Made by a program: the position numbers and the translations under genes
Part shown: positions 1 to 11,777 of the stretch, one piece after another
Position numbering within the stretch: the first letter of the stretch is position 1
How the letters are laid out: each line of letters opens with the position of its first letter
Notes under the pieces: model-generated
Told to the model about the DNA's origin: nothing
The model's database searches: none
What the model saw: only the letters and a program-made list of their open reading frames with translations
DNA from: Incurvaria masculella
Lineage: Eukaryota > Arthropoda > Insecta > Lepidoptera > Incurvariidae
Length of the DNA: 64,000 bases
NCBI GenBank assembly: GCA_946894095.1
Contig: OX335660.1
Location: forward strand, 15,815,001 to 15,879,000
Reading direction: 5' to 3'

Positions 1-333
1 ACGTATAATAGTCACAACGTATAATATTATGATCTTTATTTAACAAAAAAAGAAAACCATGCATATCATATAATCCAAAAACTTTTCATACGATAAGCGC
101 CCTTATGTACATACTTTTAAAGCCTATACTCGCACGTGACGTTTCGACCGTCTCAATTAGCGTAAGGTGGCCTTTGGAAATTGTAGCAAATATCGATTCG
201 TAGCAATTTCAGCCTTAAATGTATCGTTATTAGGGCGCTTTATGCAGTGCTTCTTGGCATATTATACGTTCTGCATGGTTTTCTTTTTTTGTGAATTCAT
301 GTTAGGAATATTATACGTTGTGACTATTATACG
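1..333. mobile_element. fold-back (terminal inverted repeat) element at window edge
   Basis: The first ~77 bases are the inverted, imperfect counterpart of about 258-333; both arms contain ATTATACGTTGTGACTATTA and GCATGGTTTTCTTTTTTTG. The centre is unrelated AT-rich sequence. The left end may be cut by the window. Confidence 0.55.
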
Positions 334-490
334 TTCTGCATGATGCAAAGAGTTGATTTTATTTTTTAACTTTACTCATGCACAACGTATAACATTATAC
401 GTTGTGAATATTATACGATATGCATGGTTTCAATTTTTTGGAAAAAAATACTATTATACGTTGTGAATATTATACGTAGTGAATACTACT
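334..490. repeat. cluster of short TATTATACGTTGTGA motifs
   Basis: Several copies of TATTATACGTTGTGA, in both orientations, and one more GCATGGTTTCAATTTTTTGG arm fragment continue past the fold-back element. They look like a broken second copy. Confidence 0.45.
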
Positions 491-2229
491 CATGTGTTTG
501 ACGTAACGGCGAATCAAATATAATTATAAAACCATACATAAAGATGAAAAAAATGCATTCCTGTACTGAAGATCACATGGAATCCTAAGTGTCGACCTGA
601 ACTTTCATAAACAATGAACCAAACGATCCTGCAAATCCTCCGGTCAGTAAACCGTAGAATACACTCCTTGCCGAGGTAGTTCCCCTAAAGTATAACCTGG
701 GGTAATGTGAAGGAGCACCTGGCTGGCTGCCACGGTTTTCGTAACCCCTGCGAAATATCGTAAGCTTACAATCGTCAGGCGCTTCTTGGGTGAGGGCCTG
801 ACGTACGTCATGTGTAGCGCTTTACCTGTTTCCCATAATTATTTCAGACTGAAGTTGTTTATGCTCATTTTCCAAAATTTTAGTAAGATGCATAAGTGCC
901 GCTGTTAAACCACAAATTGATCGTAATGTTTCCGGGAAAGTCATGAAATCCTTACGGAAACAAAAATATAAACAACATAAATTTTTTCATTTTTATTTTA
1001 AGAAATTATTTAAAAAAAGTATAATTACGGTAAATTAATGAATATTATGTTGACATAAATTCGGACGGACAGAAATCTAATTTTCAGGTAAGAAACCTCT
1101 TAAGACCCTAACTTTGCTTGGTCCATTTTATTTTGCGACAGGATTCGTTTATAAACTCAGAGTTCAATCGTCGTATCAATAATGACGAGGGCTCTATACA
1201 CCCGAATTTTATTTTAGTTAAGTATTTTTAGTTAAGTACCTACCTATTATTAGTTTCTCGGTATTGTTCAAAATCTCATATGGGAATCTATTCTTACTTT
1301 ATTGATACTCTCAGTCCAATACTCTCAAACCATTATACTCTTAATTTTCTGAAGATGGTAGCATTTAAAGGGATATGTAACTATGTGATGAGCCGACTAT
1401 AGTAGTTTATGACAAAACTTATAGTGTTTAAACCTAATGTGCAAGTGTTTCACAGTGTTGTGTTGCCACTGGAGCAGTGCATCGCTTTAAGGTCCTTGCT
1501 TACGGTGACGCTTGGCTCAGGTTATCTCTTTCCCTAAAATATGGTCGAGAGAGGTAATGGCTGTGCCCGGCGTGATGCTCGTGAACGGGTGCCGTTTGTC
1601 GGGACTGGCCTGGTACAATTGACAACATATTAGTTAGTGGGGATAGTCTTTGCAAATAAAATGATATTTGTCATGAACTGTTGTATGCGGCATGGATTTT
1701 AAATGTTGTGTATTCATGTTAATTTAGAGTTTTACCTATGTTTTTGTTAAAATAATTGACAAATTCTTTTGTAAATTTAGACTAAGTGGACGTTGAAAAA
1801 AAAACAGCAGAGTTTATTTCCAGTTCTTCTTCGCTGTGTTTTGTTTTGCTTAACTGGCCAATGTTATAATATGACAAATCCGAGTTCATTTCGCTCCCCC
1901 CTAGATCCGCTCCTGGCCGCGTGGGAAGGGGGCCGCGGGAGGAACAACGCAAGCACAAGTAACAGTTCAGTAGGCAGTGCCCCGCATCAATTTGCCAAAG
2001 TAACAACTCGCGCGTCTGCGGAAAGGATTTACGACTATTTCTCCTTCAGTTTTGCATGCGTTGCGCGCCCTGAAAACTAATGAAAAACTCACCAGCTCGG
2101 CATGTTTTATGACCTCATATTTGTCACCGAGACGACCCTCTCTTCGGGCCGAAATTTCAGCGTGTTCAAGTACCAAGAATGCTGTTTGAAAGAACTCGCT
2201 TGAATATTTTTCATAACAAAAGAATGCTT
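491..2229. other. no recognised gene
   Basis: AT-rich sequence without convincing coding structure. A GC-richer patch lies at 1895-2010. Short open frames overlap on both strands and look fortuitous. Confidence 0.5.
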
Positions 2230-2434
2230 TCCCTGCAAGGTGGTAACGTTAAGCCCGCCGGGCTGATCGCATTGGATGAGAAGATCGGATCGAAGCGACA
2301 ATGAAAAATTGCCCGTTAAATTTAGCCAAATGCTCATGGAAGGAAGATCCTGGCACGGAACCTAATTCCTTTGTGGGATTTATCACGGCGGTGGGTATGA
2401 GCCAACCATATTCAGTCACATAAAAAAAAAATTT
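2230..2434 (+). mobile_element. degraded SINE body, 3' part with A-tail
   Basis: It matches the shared SINE body (CGCATTGGATGA, GAAGCGACAATGAAAAATTG, GGCACGGAACCTAATTCC) and ends CAGTCACATAAAAAAAAA. The 5' head is missing. Confidence 0.65.
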
Positions 2435-2594
2435 GATTCCTATTTTTTATTCCCAATTTAAAAAGTGGTCGAGCCCTGAAATCAATAATTTACACGTACC
2501 ATTGAGCAAATCATATAGTCAACGACGGCGCATCGCTATAGAAAAGCTAATTTCCACACGGACCTCTAATATTGTCTTTTACTGCCCCCGCTAC

Positions 2595-2672
2595 GACTAT
2601 TGCGCCTCCGCCGCCCCCCCCCACCACCCTCTCCACCCTCGCCCTGCCGCCTCCGCCGCCACATCCGCTACA
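2595..2672 (+). repeat. C-rich polypyrimidine low-complexity tract
   Basis: A run of CCGCC, CCACC and CTCCACC units including eight or more consecutive C. It gives proline-rich open frames that should not be read as genes. Confidence 0.6.
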
Positions 2673-2854
2673 GACAACTTTCAGCAACTTTTAGAAACTT
2701 CACTCGCTGGGGACGCGGCGTGTACAGCCTGTTTCATAATTATTAATACCTTATTGATTTTTTTTTCATTTAAAATTATTTCATCTTGGGATCTCATTAT
2801 GTTATTGATAACTCATATTTTATTGGGAGAATTTTATTTCTGCCTTACTAATAA

Positions 2855-3075
2855 GAAGAGACGACGACCGTTGGAGTAACCGTGTCCTACACTGGCGGCC
2901 GTGGACAGGCAAACGGAGTGTGGGAAGACCACCCGCCAGGTGGGACGACGACATCAAGTGCGTCGGCGGAAAGCAGTTGTTGCGTACCGCTGAGGGCCGG
3001 GAGGACTGGAGGAAAATTGGAGAGGCGTATGTCCAGCAGTGGACGCAAACACGCTGACTGACTGACTGAATAAAT
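2855..3075 (+). mobile_element. 3' end of an RTE-like LINE ORF
   Basis: The plus strand encodes DDRWSNRVLHWRPWTGKRSV, then GRPPARWDDDIK ... WRKIGEAYVQQWTQTR and a stop at 3054. This is the familiar C-terminus of RTE-like endonuclease/reverse-transcriptase proteins. The copy is severely 5'-truncated. It is the same family as the minus-strand copy at 16917-17660. Confidence 0.8.
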
Positions 3076-3110
3076 ATTAATACCATCTATATTACACCGG
3101 TATTTCTTGC

Positions 3111-3524
3111 TTTTTTTTTTTTTTTTATGCGACCTGACATGGATGGCTAATACCACACAACTACCGTTATGATATTAGCCCAATACACCACATTCCGAAG
3201 GAATTAGGTGCCATGCCAGGACCTTCCCTTTATGAGGCACGGCTACATTGAACTGGATGGAAAACACGGACAATTTTTTCATTGCCGCTTCGACCATCTT
3301 TTCATCCAATGCGATGGTACCAACCCGGGCGGGCTTAAACCCTACCACCTAGTAGGGGAAGGGGACCTACAGTTTTACATGGATTCCGAACCATGGAGCA
3401 GCTCGCATTCGTGACGAAATGCACTTATCGAACTCTGAAAGAGAAAGACAGTGGTGCAAGTTGGTATCGAACCCGGGCCTCTGGTACGCTAGGCCACTCC
3501 CCGCGCCACTAGGCTACGAGCTGC
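3111..3524 (-). mobile_element. tRNA-head SINE, near full length
   Basis: Read on the minus strand: a tRNA-like head with A box TAGCCTAGTGG, a partly eroded B-box region, and a body with CGAATGCGAGCTGCTCCATG and TGTAGGTCCCCTTCCCCTAC. The tail is CATGTCAGGTCGCATAAAAAA with a long A-run (T-run at 3111-3126). Length is about 415 bp. Confidence 0.85.
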
Positions 3525-3654
3525 TGTCCGGTACTTCGGGCTAATATCGGAGTTATAATATAATATCGGGAGACAATAACGGAGTAATATCGATGGTTCA
3601 AATGTTCATTAGTAAGGCCGTCGGTTATGGCGTTAGCCAGCCCCTCACTTGAGA

Positions 3655-3785
3655 GAAGCACAACGACGCCCATGGACTTTAGAATTTTTTCGGGTTCTTT
3701 TTCTCACCATGCTTAAGGGATCTCACGTTGTTCTTTTGGGGAAAATTCCTCGGTAGAGATTCCAGTCCACCCTATAGACAAATCA
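3655..3785 (-). mobile_element. LINE 3'-end fragment
   Basis: It shares the conserved block seen at 8640, 15833, 31130 and 41060: CCATGGGCGTCGTTGTGC and, further upstream on the minus strand, the CTCGG...GAATTTTCCCC block. At 15833 this block encodes a reverse-transcriptase C-terminus. Confidence 0.45.
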
Positions 3786-3830
3786 TCTCTAGAGGATCGG
3801 TTGATGATTATTGGAGGAACGTGGACAATG

Positions 3831-4107
3831 AAAAAAAATAACCGACTTCAATGAAAAAGCACTAAAAAGTAAAAAATAATTTTCATTTTTGTAGTTACGA
3901 TTCCTGTTATTTTTTGAGTCGGCGTCAGCCGGGCACGCGCTGCGCCAATCAAGAGAACCTAACCTAATCTAACCTAACCTAACCTAACCTAACCTAACCT
4001 AACCTTGGCTGACACCGACTCAAAAAATAACAGAAATCGTAACTACAAAAATGAAAATTATTTTTTACTTTTTAGTGCTTTTTCATTGAAGTCGGTTATT
4101 TTTTTTG
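3831..4107. repeat. ~100-bp inverted repeat enclosing a TTAGG-type tract
   Basis: The left arm at 3831-3930 (AATAACCGACTTCAATG ... GAGTCGGCGTCAGCC) is mirrored by the right arm at 4007-4107 (GGCTGACACCGACTC ... CATTGAAGTCGGTTATT) with high identity. The 76-bp loop holds about nine CCTAA units. A partial third copy of the arm lies at 4276-4355. Confidence 0.85.
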
Positions 4108-4359
4108 TTAATTTTTTTTAATTTGTTTATTTTTAGTGAATTTGAAGTACACTTACTAATTTGTACACGTCCTTTCCAATAAAAAAAGAATCACCGAAAT
4201 CGGTTGGCGTTATATTGAGTTATTCGTCCATTTGTCGCGCACATCTTAATACAAATTTAAAACTTATATGATAAACAAAAACCGTAACTACAAAAATGGC
4301 AATATTTTTTTACTTTTTAGTGCTTTTTCTTTGAAGTCGGTTATTTTTTTTGTTACATT

Positions 4360-5440
4360 TTTTTTTGCTCTAAAGCGTATCCGAAACACCCTGTCTTTTC
4401 AGACACGCATGGCAGTCCGACAAACAGGATAACACGTCGGGGTCAGTCGCACGGGCATAAACTATACCAGCAGTTGGTACATCAGTCTTTTCATGGCGTT
4501 TACGTTCACATTGTCCCGCGGCTGCAGAAACTGCGGTCCGGAGCGGAGGACAAGCGTAACCTATTACGCGTAACGCGAGAGAAACTTGCGGTTTAGAAAC
4601 AAACATGATAGAGAACTTTGCGGGGTCTTAGACAAGCATATTTTGTAAGGACATTATTGCGTATGCTCCCGATGGACATATACGGAAAGAATATTTGAAA
4701 TGATATTACAAATATTTATTTGTCTACGATCCGTGCTTGTATTTCTTCACTTTATCTGCTGACCAACACTGTATTTTATAAACACAAACATTGGTAATTT
4801 TTCGTTTTAGAAAAATGTAATTAATTTAGCAATTAATCCAAATTAATTTAGTGTAATAAAAAAAACCTTTAACGAGGTTATTTTCTCGTTGAGTGTAGTG
4901 CACAGTTATATAAGACACACTGGTTAAAGTAATATTTTCAATGCATGTATTAATTAAAGTTATTATTGACCGAGCGAGCTCGAAGCGCGAGCCCATCTCC
5001 GTTTCAGGTTGGGTAAAATTGTTTTCGTATGTCTGTCCGGCTGTTCTTCACTGCAGGTCGCATTCCTCCATCGATTTCCTGAAAATTTGTGAGCAGGTTC
5101 GATAGTTACATAGAACTTTTTTGTCGAGCAGGTCGTGTTGACAATTTTTATTCAAAATTATTCACAAATGTCACAAAAAAATGTTTTGTGAGAAGACCTT
5201 TAGCTTTTAGCTTTAGCGTTAGGTATGTACCAAATGAAAAACATACAATACAAATATTAAGATTTTGTTATGCAGTTTTAAGCTATGCAAAGACAGACTC
5301 GCGAAGTCCACATCTCAGAGAGCCACCACAGACAGCTACATAAAAACAAAAACGCAAAGAAACAAATATTACACTTGCCTCGCATCAAAATTTTCACTGA
5401 TTCACATATGAATGTTAATAGAACAAGAAGCTTATAAAAT
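4360..5440. other. no recognised gene
   Basis: AT-rich sequence after the arm copy at 4276-4355. A slightly GC-richer segment at 4380-4600 has no splice-bounded open frame that I trust. Confidence 0.45.
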
Positions 5441-5442
5441 AT

Positions 5443-5995
5443 TCCGGGAGGTCACGACATTTTTAGTCACGATAAGGTAAATGGCTGAATCTGGGTTCAC
5501 ATGTTAGAGACCAACCCTCTGATGCTAAATATGTCGGTCTGCCTGCGTCAAGTGGTTGCGTTATCTAGATTGGCTATATAAAATAGATGCTGGTATATAC
5601 TTGCTGATGAATATACTGATTGTCTGGAAACATTGATACCTATTAATTATACAACGATATCCAGTCGGTTTTTTTATTAAATACTTAAACATACCTAAAG
5701 TTATATCTATAAGCTAAATCGCCTATAGCTAAGAAATGCAACCAAACATTTGTTCAGTTTTTGTATTGCTAAGCAAGTATGTACATATACTTTCATGCTT
5801 CGTCATTTGCATCCATTTACTTTATCATATATATTTTTTGTCACCATAACTAATTTTTCAGTCGCCTTATCTACGTAACGCAACCACTTGGATCAGGCAT
5901 ACTGACAAATTTAGATTCAGAGGGTTGGTCTTTATCCCGTGAACCCAGGTTCAGCCATTTACGTTATCGTTACCATTTTTGTCGCGACCTTCTAG
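5443..5995. mobile_element. TIR element ~555 bp, family with copy at 38841
   Basis: The left end GGGAGGTCACGACATTTTTA and right end AAAAATGGTAACGATAACGT (reverse complement) begin arms of more than 100 bp. Both contain CAACCCTCTGA and CAAGTGGTTGCGTTA. There is no transposase frame, so this is a non-autonomous MITE-like element. Confidence 0.8.
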
Positions 5996-6398
5996 TCTAA
6001 AAAAGCCCTATAGTCAGCACCTGCAGAACTCAGAGTCGCAGAAGACCCCACTACCACTACAACTTGGCCACGGAGCGACTGCACTGCAGAAAAATCACCC
6101 GTGGTGGATCAAGTATGCGCGGGGTGTGACACAATATCCTGAAGATATATCAGGCTGCGAGTAATAATGGAACAGTTTACGCCTGTGTTCGCGATTCGGT
6201 CTGTGCGCGACAGTCTGCAGCGATCTTCTACCCAGCTTAATGCAGAGACAAAAATGACAATGAGAGAAAAAAAACGAATCCGAGAGTGTAATTTATACAT
6301 CGAATGCAGGAAATAAAAAATTTTTAACTGAAACGAATAGGATACGCTATGATTATTAATACTGCACAGGTGGCGAATATTACAGCTTCTGTTATGAT

Positions 6399-6614
6399 GT
6401 TATATTAAGGAGGAATTGGGTGCCATACTATGATGTAACAAGCATAGATGTGACAATGTTTCCTCAAGATGGTTCCCTTTACCGTAATGTGTCCAAATTG
6501 TGTTCAAAGCTAAGCAGTAGATTACTGCTAATAAAAGACAAAAGGTTTTGTTCAAATCGGTCCACTCCTTTTTTATTGATGCTTGACAAACAAAGGTATA
6601 GTCAAATCTATAAT
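6399..6614 (+). repeat. ~215-bp repeat, copy 1
   Basis: Nearly identical to 6955-7171 in direct orientation. It starts ATTAAGGAGGAATTGGGTGC and ends in AGGTATAGTCAAATCTATAA followed by an AT-rich tail. Flanks differ, so the two look like separate insertions of one element or a local duplication. Confidence 0.8.
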
Positions 6615-6954
6615 ATAAAAATGAATCAATCAATCAAATCTTTTTTTTAAATGTTCGTTGAAGTTCAAGAATGGTTTTTACGGCGAGAAAAATTAGAATT
6701 ATTGCTGGAAAAACCCTAAAAATAGCCCTTTTCTTTTTCCCATACAAATGATTTGTAACTAAAACGTAGTCAATTTGAGCTTTATTGCTATGGTATAAAG
6801 TTCTGTAGCGTAAGCTACATTATGTGTAACCTGACTGCTGCGTCGTCAGCTATATTTCTTTACGTGCGCCGCGCGCGCATGCCAATACTTAATTAGTGAA
6901 TATTCGATCTTCAACCGAAGCACACGTGTTTCACTCCGGCTTTGTGACCCGACA

Positions 6955-7171
6955 TGTCATATTAAGGAGGAATTGGGTGCCATACTATGATGTAACAAGC
7001 ATTGATGTGACAATGTTTCCTCAAGATGGTTCCCTTTACCGTAATGTGTCCAAATTGTGTTCAAAGCTAAGCAGTAGATTACTGCTAATAAAAGACAAAA
7101 GGTTTTGTTCAAATCGGTCCACTCCTTTTTTATTGATGCTTGACAAACAAAGGTATGGACAAATTTATAAT
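6955..7171 (+). repeat. ~215-bp repeat, copy 2
   Basis: Second copy of the block at 6399, offset by about 557 bp, with very few differences. The open frame shared by both copies is a property of the repeat, not evidence of a gene. Confidence 0.8.
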
Positions 7172-8640
7172 AATTATTTGTACTCGTACAATAAATAGCA
7201 CATTAAATAAACATTTCAGTTCTCCTGCACTAGAAAATTCTCTCTTTATAATATTAGTTTTAATACTAATTGTGTTTGTTGTGTGAATGAACATTGCGAA
7301 AAGTGAGTTTGGGCCTTTAACATTTTACGTCACCCTTATGTTATTGTAAAGTAAAAAAAAACACTTTTGTCGAATTTGGCAAAAAAACATATGTAGTATG
7401 TTTTGAGAGTCTTTATCGGTCCGGCACGGCATTTGTGTTTATAGAATATTTATGTATCTCAAAGAACGTAATAACATTCGCTTAAAGAGATAAGTACATT
7501 TTTGTTATGCGGTTACAACATTGTTACAACTAAATGAGATAAGGTAATACCGTTATAAAACGATGTATAAGCTATGCTATGATATGATGAACAGCTGAGA
7601 TTGGATACGTAATTTCAATTTTTTTTATGTAGAATGCTATTCGTAGTGGTGTTGATATTTAGTTATCCTGAAAGTACAATTTAGCAGCCTTTTTAAATAT
7701 TTGTTATGTGACTCCGAATTTTTTGTGTTGTTTGGGAGATTATTGTAGATTTGGACACCTTCGAACAGTATATTTCTTTTGCCACAGTTGGTTCGTGTTG
7801 TTGGTTTACAAGTGACATTTTAACACGAATAAAAACTTCTCAATCTAGTACCGTCGACGCTCCCTGGGCGGCGGCATAGGCGCGATATGACAGCGGGACG
7901 CGGCGGAGGCTGCGTCGGCCCGCGGAGGCTGTTACAGCCCGTTCGTCTTCCGCGAGCACTGCTGCTGTCGTCAACACCCCCTCCATCCTCGCTTTTTGCT
8001 ACATATTTATAACTGCCGCCGTTTCGAGCGAGTTCACCGACTATGTAGTCCCTCTCGGGATATCTGCAAGCGACTGGGAAGTACTCGTGTAGATATTACA
8101 ATTGTGTACACATTTATACAAGCACTATCATAGGTACGAGGATCCGCCAGAGGCGTAATAATACTCTATCCTAAATGATCCCAAATCCCCACTTTATCTT
8201 AAAGATCGCTTCAAATATCTCTCTTGTCAAATATAGTCAAATATACTTAGGTCTACAGATAATCTCCGGATCCTTATTCTGTCACATTCTTCCACCGCTT
8301 GTTCGGGTTCTTTTACAGTTCATTCAGCATGATTGTGGAATCAATTACCTCTTACTATTAGGGAAAGTGCTTCTGTGTCTATTTTAAGGTAAAATTAAAA
8401 TCTTGGTACTTATAACAATTAAATTAATCAATTATTTTCTGTTTGTATAGTCTTAAGTTATCTAATGTTTAGTGCTTAGTTTTAAGTAATTTAATATTTC
8501 TTGCTACCTGTTAATATATATTGTCTAATGATAGGGTTAGCTGTTAGAGACTGCCTTTGGCAATAAGCTCGTCTTTGCATACTATGTAATAATAGTTGTA
8601 AGCAATAAATAATATTTTCATTACTATGTTTGAATGGGGA
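7172..8640. other. no recognised gene; GC-rich island at 7845-8060
   Basis: Mostly AT-rich. The 7845-8060 patch is CpG-rich and contrasts sharply with its flanks. It could be a promoter or a conserved non-coding element; no convincing exon was seen. Confidence 0.35.
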
Positions 8641-8770
8641 CGCCCATGGGCGTACTAACTTTTGCCGGGGCTTCGAACACCGTTCCAACCGGCTAAATGC
8701 GTCCCTACATCATGTTTAAAAGACTTCAGTTTGTACTTTGGGGAAAATACCTCGGTAAGAAGTATACTCC
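8640..8770 (-). mobile_element. LINE 3'-end fragment
   Basis: On the minus strand it has the block with ACCGAGGTATTTTCCCC and CGCCCATGGGCGTCCCC that recurs at 15833 and 31130. It lies just beyond the 3' side of the LINE remnant at 8820-9760. Confidence 0.5.
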
Positions 8771-8819
8771 ATAGTTTATAGGCTATTACACTTTCCAACA
8801 TACTTTTTCCACTGGTATT

Positions 8820-9760
8820 AATTGCCAATTTATTAATACACAGTTAAATAACTAATAATACAAACTAAAATCTAACATTTACATTAATTAAACACTAAAA
8901 TCTAAAAACTATATTATTCTCCTCTAGAAAAGACGATGCGGCCATAGTACCGAGAACACTGGAAGCGTTTCCATGTTGAATGGCCATGCTAAAACGCTGC
9001 CTCTGGTACTCTAACGATCTGATTTCGCCTGTAGCTGCCCGCATGGCCATTCCAAGATCTTTGGCCAGGTCTTTTGTTTCCTCGGATCATGCCCCATCGT
9101 CTCTATTGCTAATGGCACAAATGATTGGTGATTGTTGAATATTTGTTGTGTTTAACACGAGCTGCCCTTTCTGCGGCTGCGCCTGCGCACTTCGAGCTTG
9201 CCAAGAAATGGCTGCCACATAAAGTGTCCACACATGTAGCAGCCCACACCAACGACTTGACCATTCGCCATGGCACCGCATCGCCAAGCCGTCTGGTCGT
9301 ATGCCATCTTCTCGAAAAATGCCTGTTGGTTGCGTAGTCGAAGGGAAGCCCGCCGATATCAAAGATCTTTTGATTATATCGTTGAGTATGTGAGGGCGTG
9401 GGATCCTACCTGCACTTTTCTGAGAGCTGAGTCCATGGTGTCCGAATTGATCAACAGTTTCGCCACAAACACATGTATGTGTTATATTCGTTTTGCAACC
9501 AAGACGCTTGAATCACATTTAACCACCCGACTAATTCGATGGAGTTGCGTCACCGTCTTGAGAACAGGCTGGGAGCCAGGAACTGGTACTGGTATCACCA
9601 CCAAAGGTACTCTACGTGGAAGTAGGTCACCCACCGAGATCGTTCCCTCTGTAGACAGTAAAACGCTCGCAGATAACGGCGACTGGTAATAGATGCGACT
9701 GTGCGCCAGGCGACCGACGCGACGCACTCGAATTTGTAACAAAAACAACTTTACGAGCGG
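8820..9760 (-). mobile_element. frameshifted LINE reverse-transcriptase C-terminal remnant
   Basis: On the minus strand, RPDGLAM is followed after a frame change by SLVWAATCVDTL, then AGAAAERAAR and, near the end, FSMAIQHGNASSVLGTMAAS. These match the well-known LINE ORF C-terminus pattern RPDG...L.WD.T.VDT...AGAAAE...QRGNA.SVLGT. At least two frame changes and stops make it dead. The AT-rich 3' tail runs to about 8820. Confidence 0.7.
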
Positions 9761-9809
9761 GTGATCACGGCTGATAAAGCTTACCCTACGCGTGTGCGGC
9801 GACATGCAC

Positions 9810-10070
9810 GTTCATCTTCGCAGACCGGCAGAAGGCACGCATTAATCACACATCCTCGCCAGAGGCCGCGGGTTCGAATCCCGGCCCCGTTCATGCATTT
9901 TGTTAGAAATGCGAGCTGCTCCATGGTTCCGTATCCTTTTAAAACTCTAGGCTCTCTTCCCCTACAAGCTAGTAGGGTTAACACCGCCTGGGTTGGTATT
10001 GGGAGGAAATATAAATTATCCATGTTTTCCATCCAGTTCAAAAATCGAAAAGGAAGGAGATGTGCATCAA
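9810..10070 (+). mobile_element. degraded tRNA-head SINE
   Basis: An intact B box GGTTCGAATCC lies at 9871, followed by CGGCCCCGTTCATGCA, ATGCGAGCTGCTCCATGGTT and CATGTTTTCCATCCAGTTCA. The A-box side is eroded, and the 3' end is lost after AAAAGGAAGG. Confidence 0.75.
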
Positions 10071-10221
10071 TATATTTATAATTGATGGCGCGGATTAGGT
10101 CGCTGGTTTTTAGATTCTTTACTTCTTCCTAAATCTATTTATTTCATGCTTATAGATTTACAGGCTTATTGCGGTGACAGCTACGCCAAGGTTTGAAAAG
10201 AAGGACAATAATAGTACTCAC

Positions 10222-10458
10222 CATGTAGCCGCGAAGTCCAGGAGGTTCTGCTGGATCCGGAACTGTCCCAGTAGGAAGGTGGCCACCACACACGAATTGT
10301 CCTTGGATGAGCTGGAGACGAGGTGAAGCGAACAGGCACCAGAAGTCACGTTTGATGGTATTTTTGTCTTCAAGCGACGCGGAACGCGAGCGAGACCGTT
10401 GGCGGCGAGAGCTTTTCGGTTCCTTAGCGCCGAAATTAGAATTCAACTCATTCGCCGG
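10222..10458 (-). CDS. possible internal exon of an unrecognised gene (79 codons)
   Basis: On the minus strand this interval is an open phase 0-0 exon of exactly 79 codons. It begins after a ctatag acceptor preceded by a moderately pyrimidine-rich tract, and ends ...RGYM directly before a consensus GTGAGT donor. The protein starts PANELNSNF, has a short Arg/Ser-rich run (RRQRSRSRSAS), and continues with DFWCLFASPRLQLIQGQFVCGGHLP. It is more GC-rich than its surroundings. I do not recognise a family. No neighbouring exon in phase was found, so it could be a chance open frame or part of a degraded element. Confidence 0.27.
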
Positions 10459-11069
10459 CTATAGATGCCAGGTGAGATAGGTCTATGGGTAAAGCTGTAT
10501 AGGAGTATGAAAGGTATAAGGATGGGGTACTTGTGTGGCGTAACAGCGATAAACCCATAAGCTAGTAGCAAAATTAATTATATTTGAATCGGCCAAACCA
10601 TAATAATAAATGATTTATGAAATTCGTGAGGTGAATTTAGTATTTTTTGCAAAGTCGTATAACACAGAAAATGCAGAACATGAAGGTATACATATATTTT
10701 ACTTACTATACGAATGAGAAGTAAAATATTCTTGAAGGAAGGATTTTAAAAGCAAGACCGATTGTTATAATACTAGTTTTCGTACATCAACGTTATAAAT
10801 GAGCAAATTTAAACCTGCAGCCAGCTGCAGTCTGTTCTTGTCTTGTCTTTCCGGTTATCAGATTGAAGTTTGTCCGAAAGATATTATTCCATTTCTATTG
10901 CAAAACACACTTATTGTCCGTAAATAAAAAAAATCAATAGGCAATTTCTCTTCCTCCCATTAAGCATTTTTTGATAGACGCTCCAGTAACAGATCCACTA
11001 CCTCCCTCCTCCGTGGATCCACTGCATTATTTCTATATTCAAGTCACCCTACATGTTCATGTAGATTTA

Positions 11070-11367
11070 AAAACCGGCCAAATACGAGTCGCACCAGCAC
11101 ACGCAGGGTTCCGTACCATCGCACAAGATTGAACAATCAAAAAAATTACGTTTTTTGTATGGAATCCCCATTTAATTTTTTAATGTTTTTATTTTACCTA
11201 TTTGTTGTCATGGCGGCGAAATAAATACACACTCTGTGAAAATTTCAGCTGCCTATCTATTACGGTTCATGAGATACAGCCCTGTGACAGACGGACGGAC
11301 GGACGGACAGCGGAGGCTTAGTAATAGGGTTCCGTTGACACCCTTTAGGTACGGAACCTTAAAAACG
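11070..11367 (+). mobile_element. GACG-microsatellite interspersed repeat, copy 1
   Basis: It begins AACCGGCCAAATACGAGTCG and ends TACGGAACCTTAAAAA. The middle has CTATTTGTTGTCATGGCGGC and a short GACG tract. This ~300-bp family occurs ten times here; I recall it as very abundant in Lepidoptera but cannot name it. Confidence 0.85.
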
Positions 11368-11624
11368 AGGTGAGTTAACATATTTTTTTCCGAGTTTTCA
11401 CAAAAGTTCTTCAATTTATGGTACAGAATCACTATTGTGAATATGGGAAAGGTTCAACTCTTTCTAACTCTAGCTTTCGTCACTCAACATGTTCTCAAAT
11501 TAGTTAATTATAATACAATTATATTACGTAAAAATATATAATTCCTCTATGTAATATCTTTCCCTGCGACTTTCTCGTTTGTGCTTACAAATTTTACACA
11601 AATATTTTGGCCAACCTTTTTATT

Positions 11625-11740
11625 TTGTGATTGGACATGGACCTGATGGGAAGTAGGTGCCATGCCGGAAATATCCTTATGTTGCACGACTACTTGAACT
11701 GGATGGAAAACACGGACAACTTTCGATACCGACGCCATCT
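11625..11740 (-). mobile_element. SINE body fragment
   Basis: Minus-strand copy of the shared body: GGACATGGACCTGATGGGAA, TAGGTGCCATGCCGGA and TTGAACTGGATGGAAAACAC. The phrase TTGCACGACTAC fits the 5S-head subtype. Confidence 0.65.
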
Positions 11741-11777
11741 GTTGACTTTTATTATCCCTACTCGACACTTGTATGAC

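Noticed and set aside
2433..2879. 148-codon proline/alanine-rich open frame
   Set aside because: It is driven by a C-rich low-complexity tract and runs into a LINE fragment.
9270..9689. 139-codon plus-strand open frame
   Set aside because: It is the antisense shadow of the minus-strand LINE remnant.
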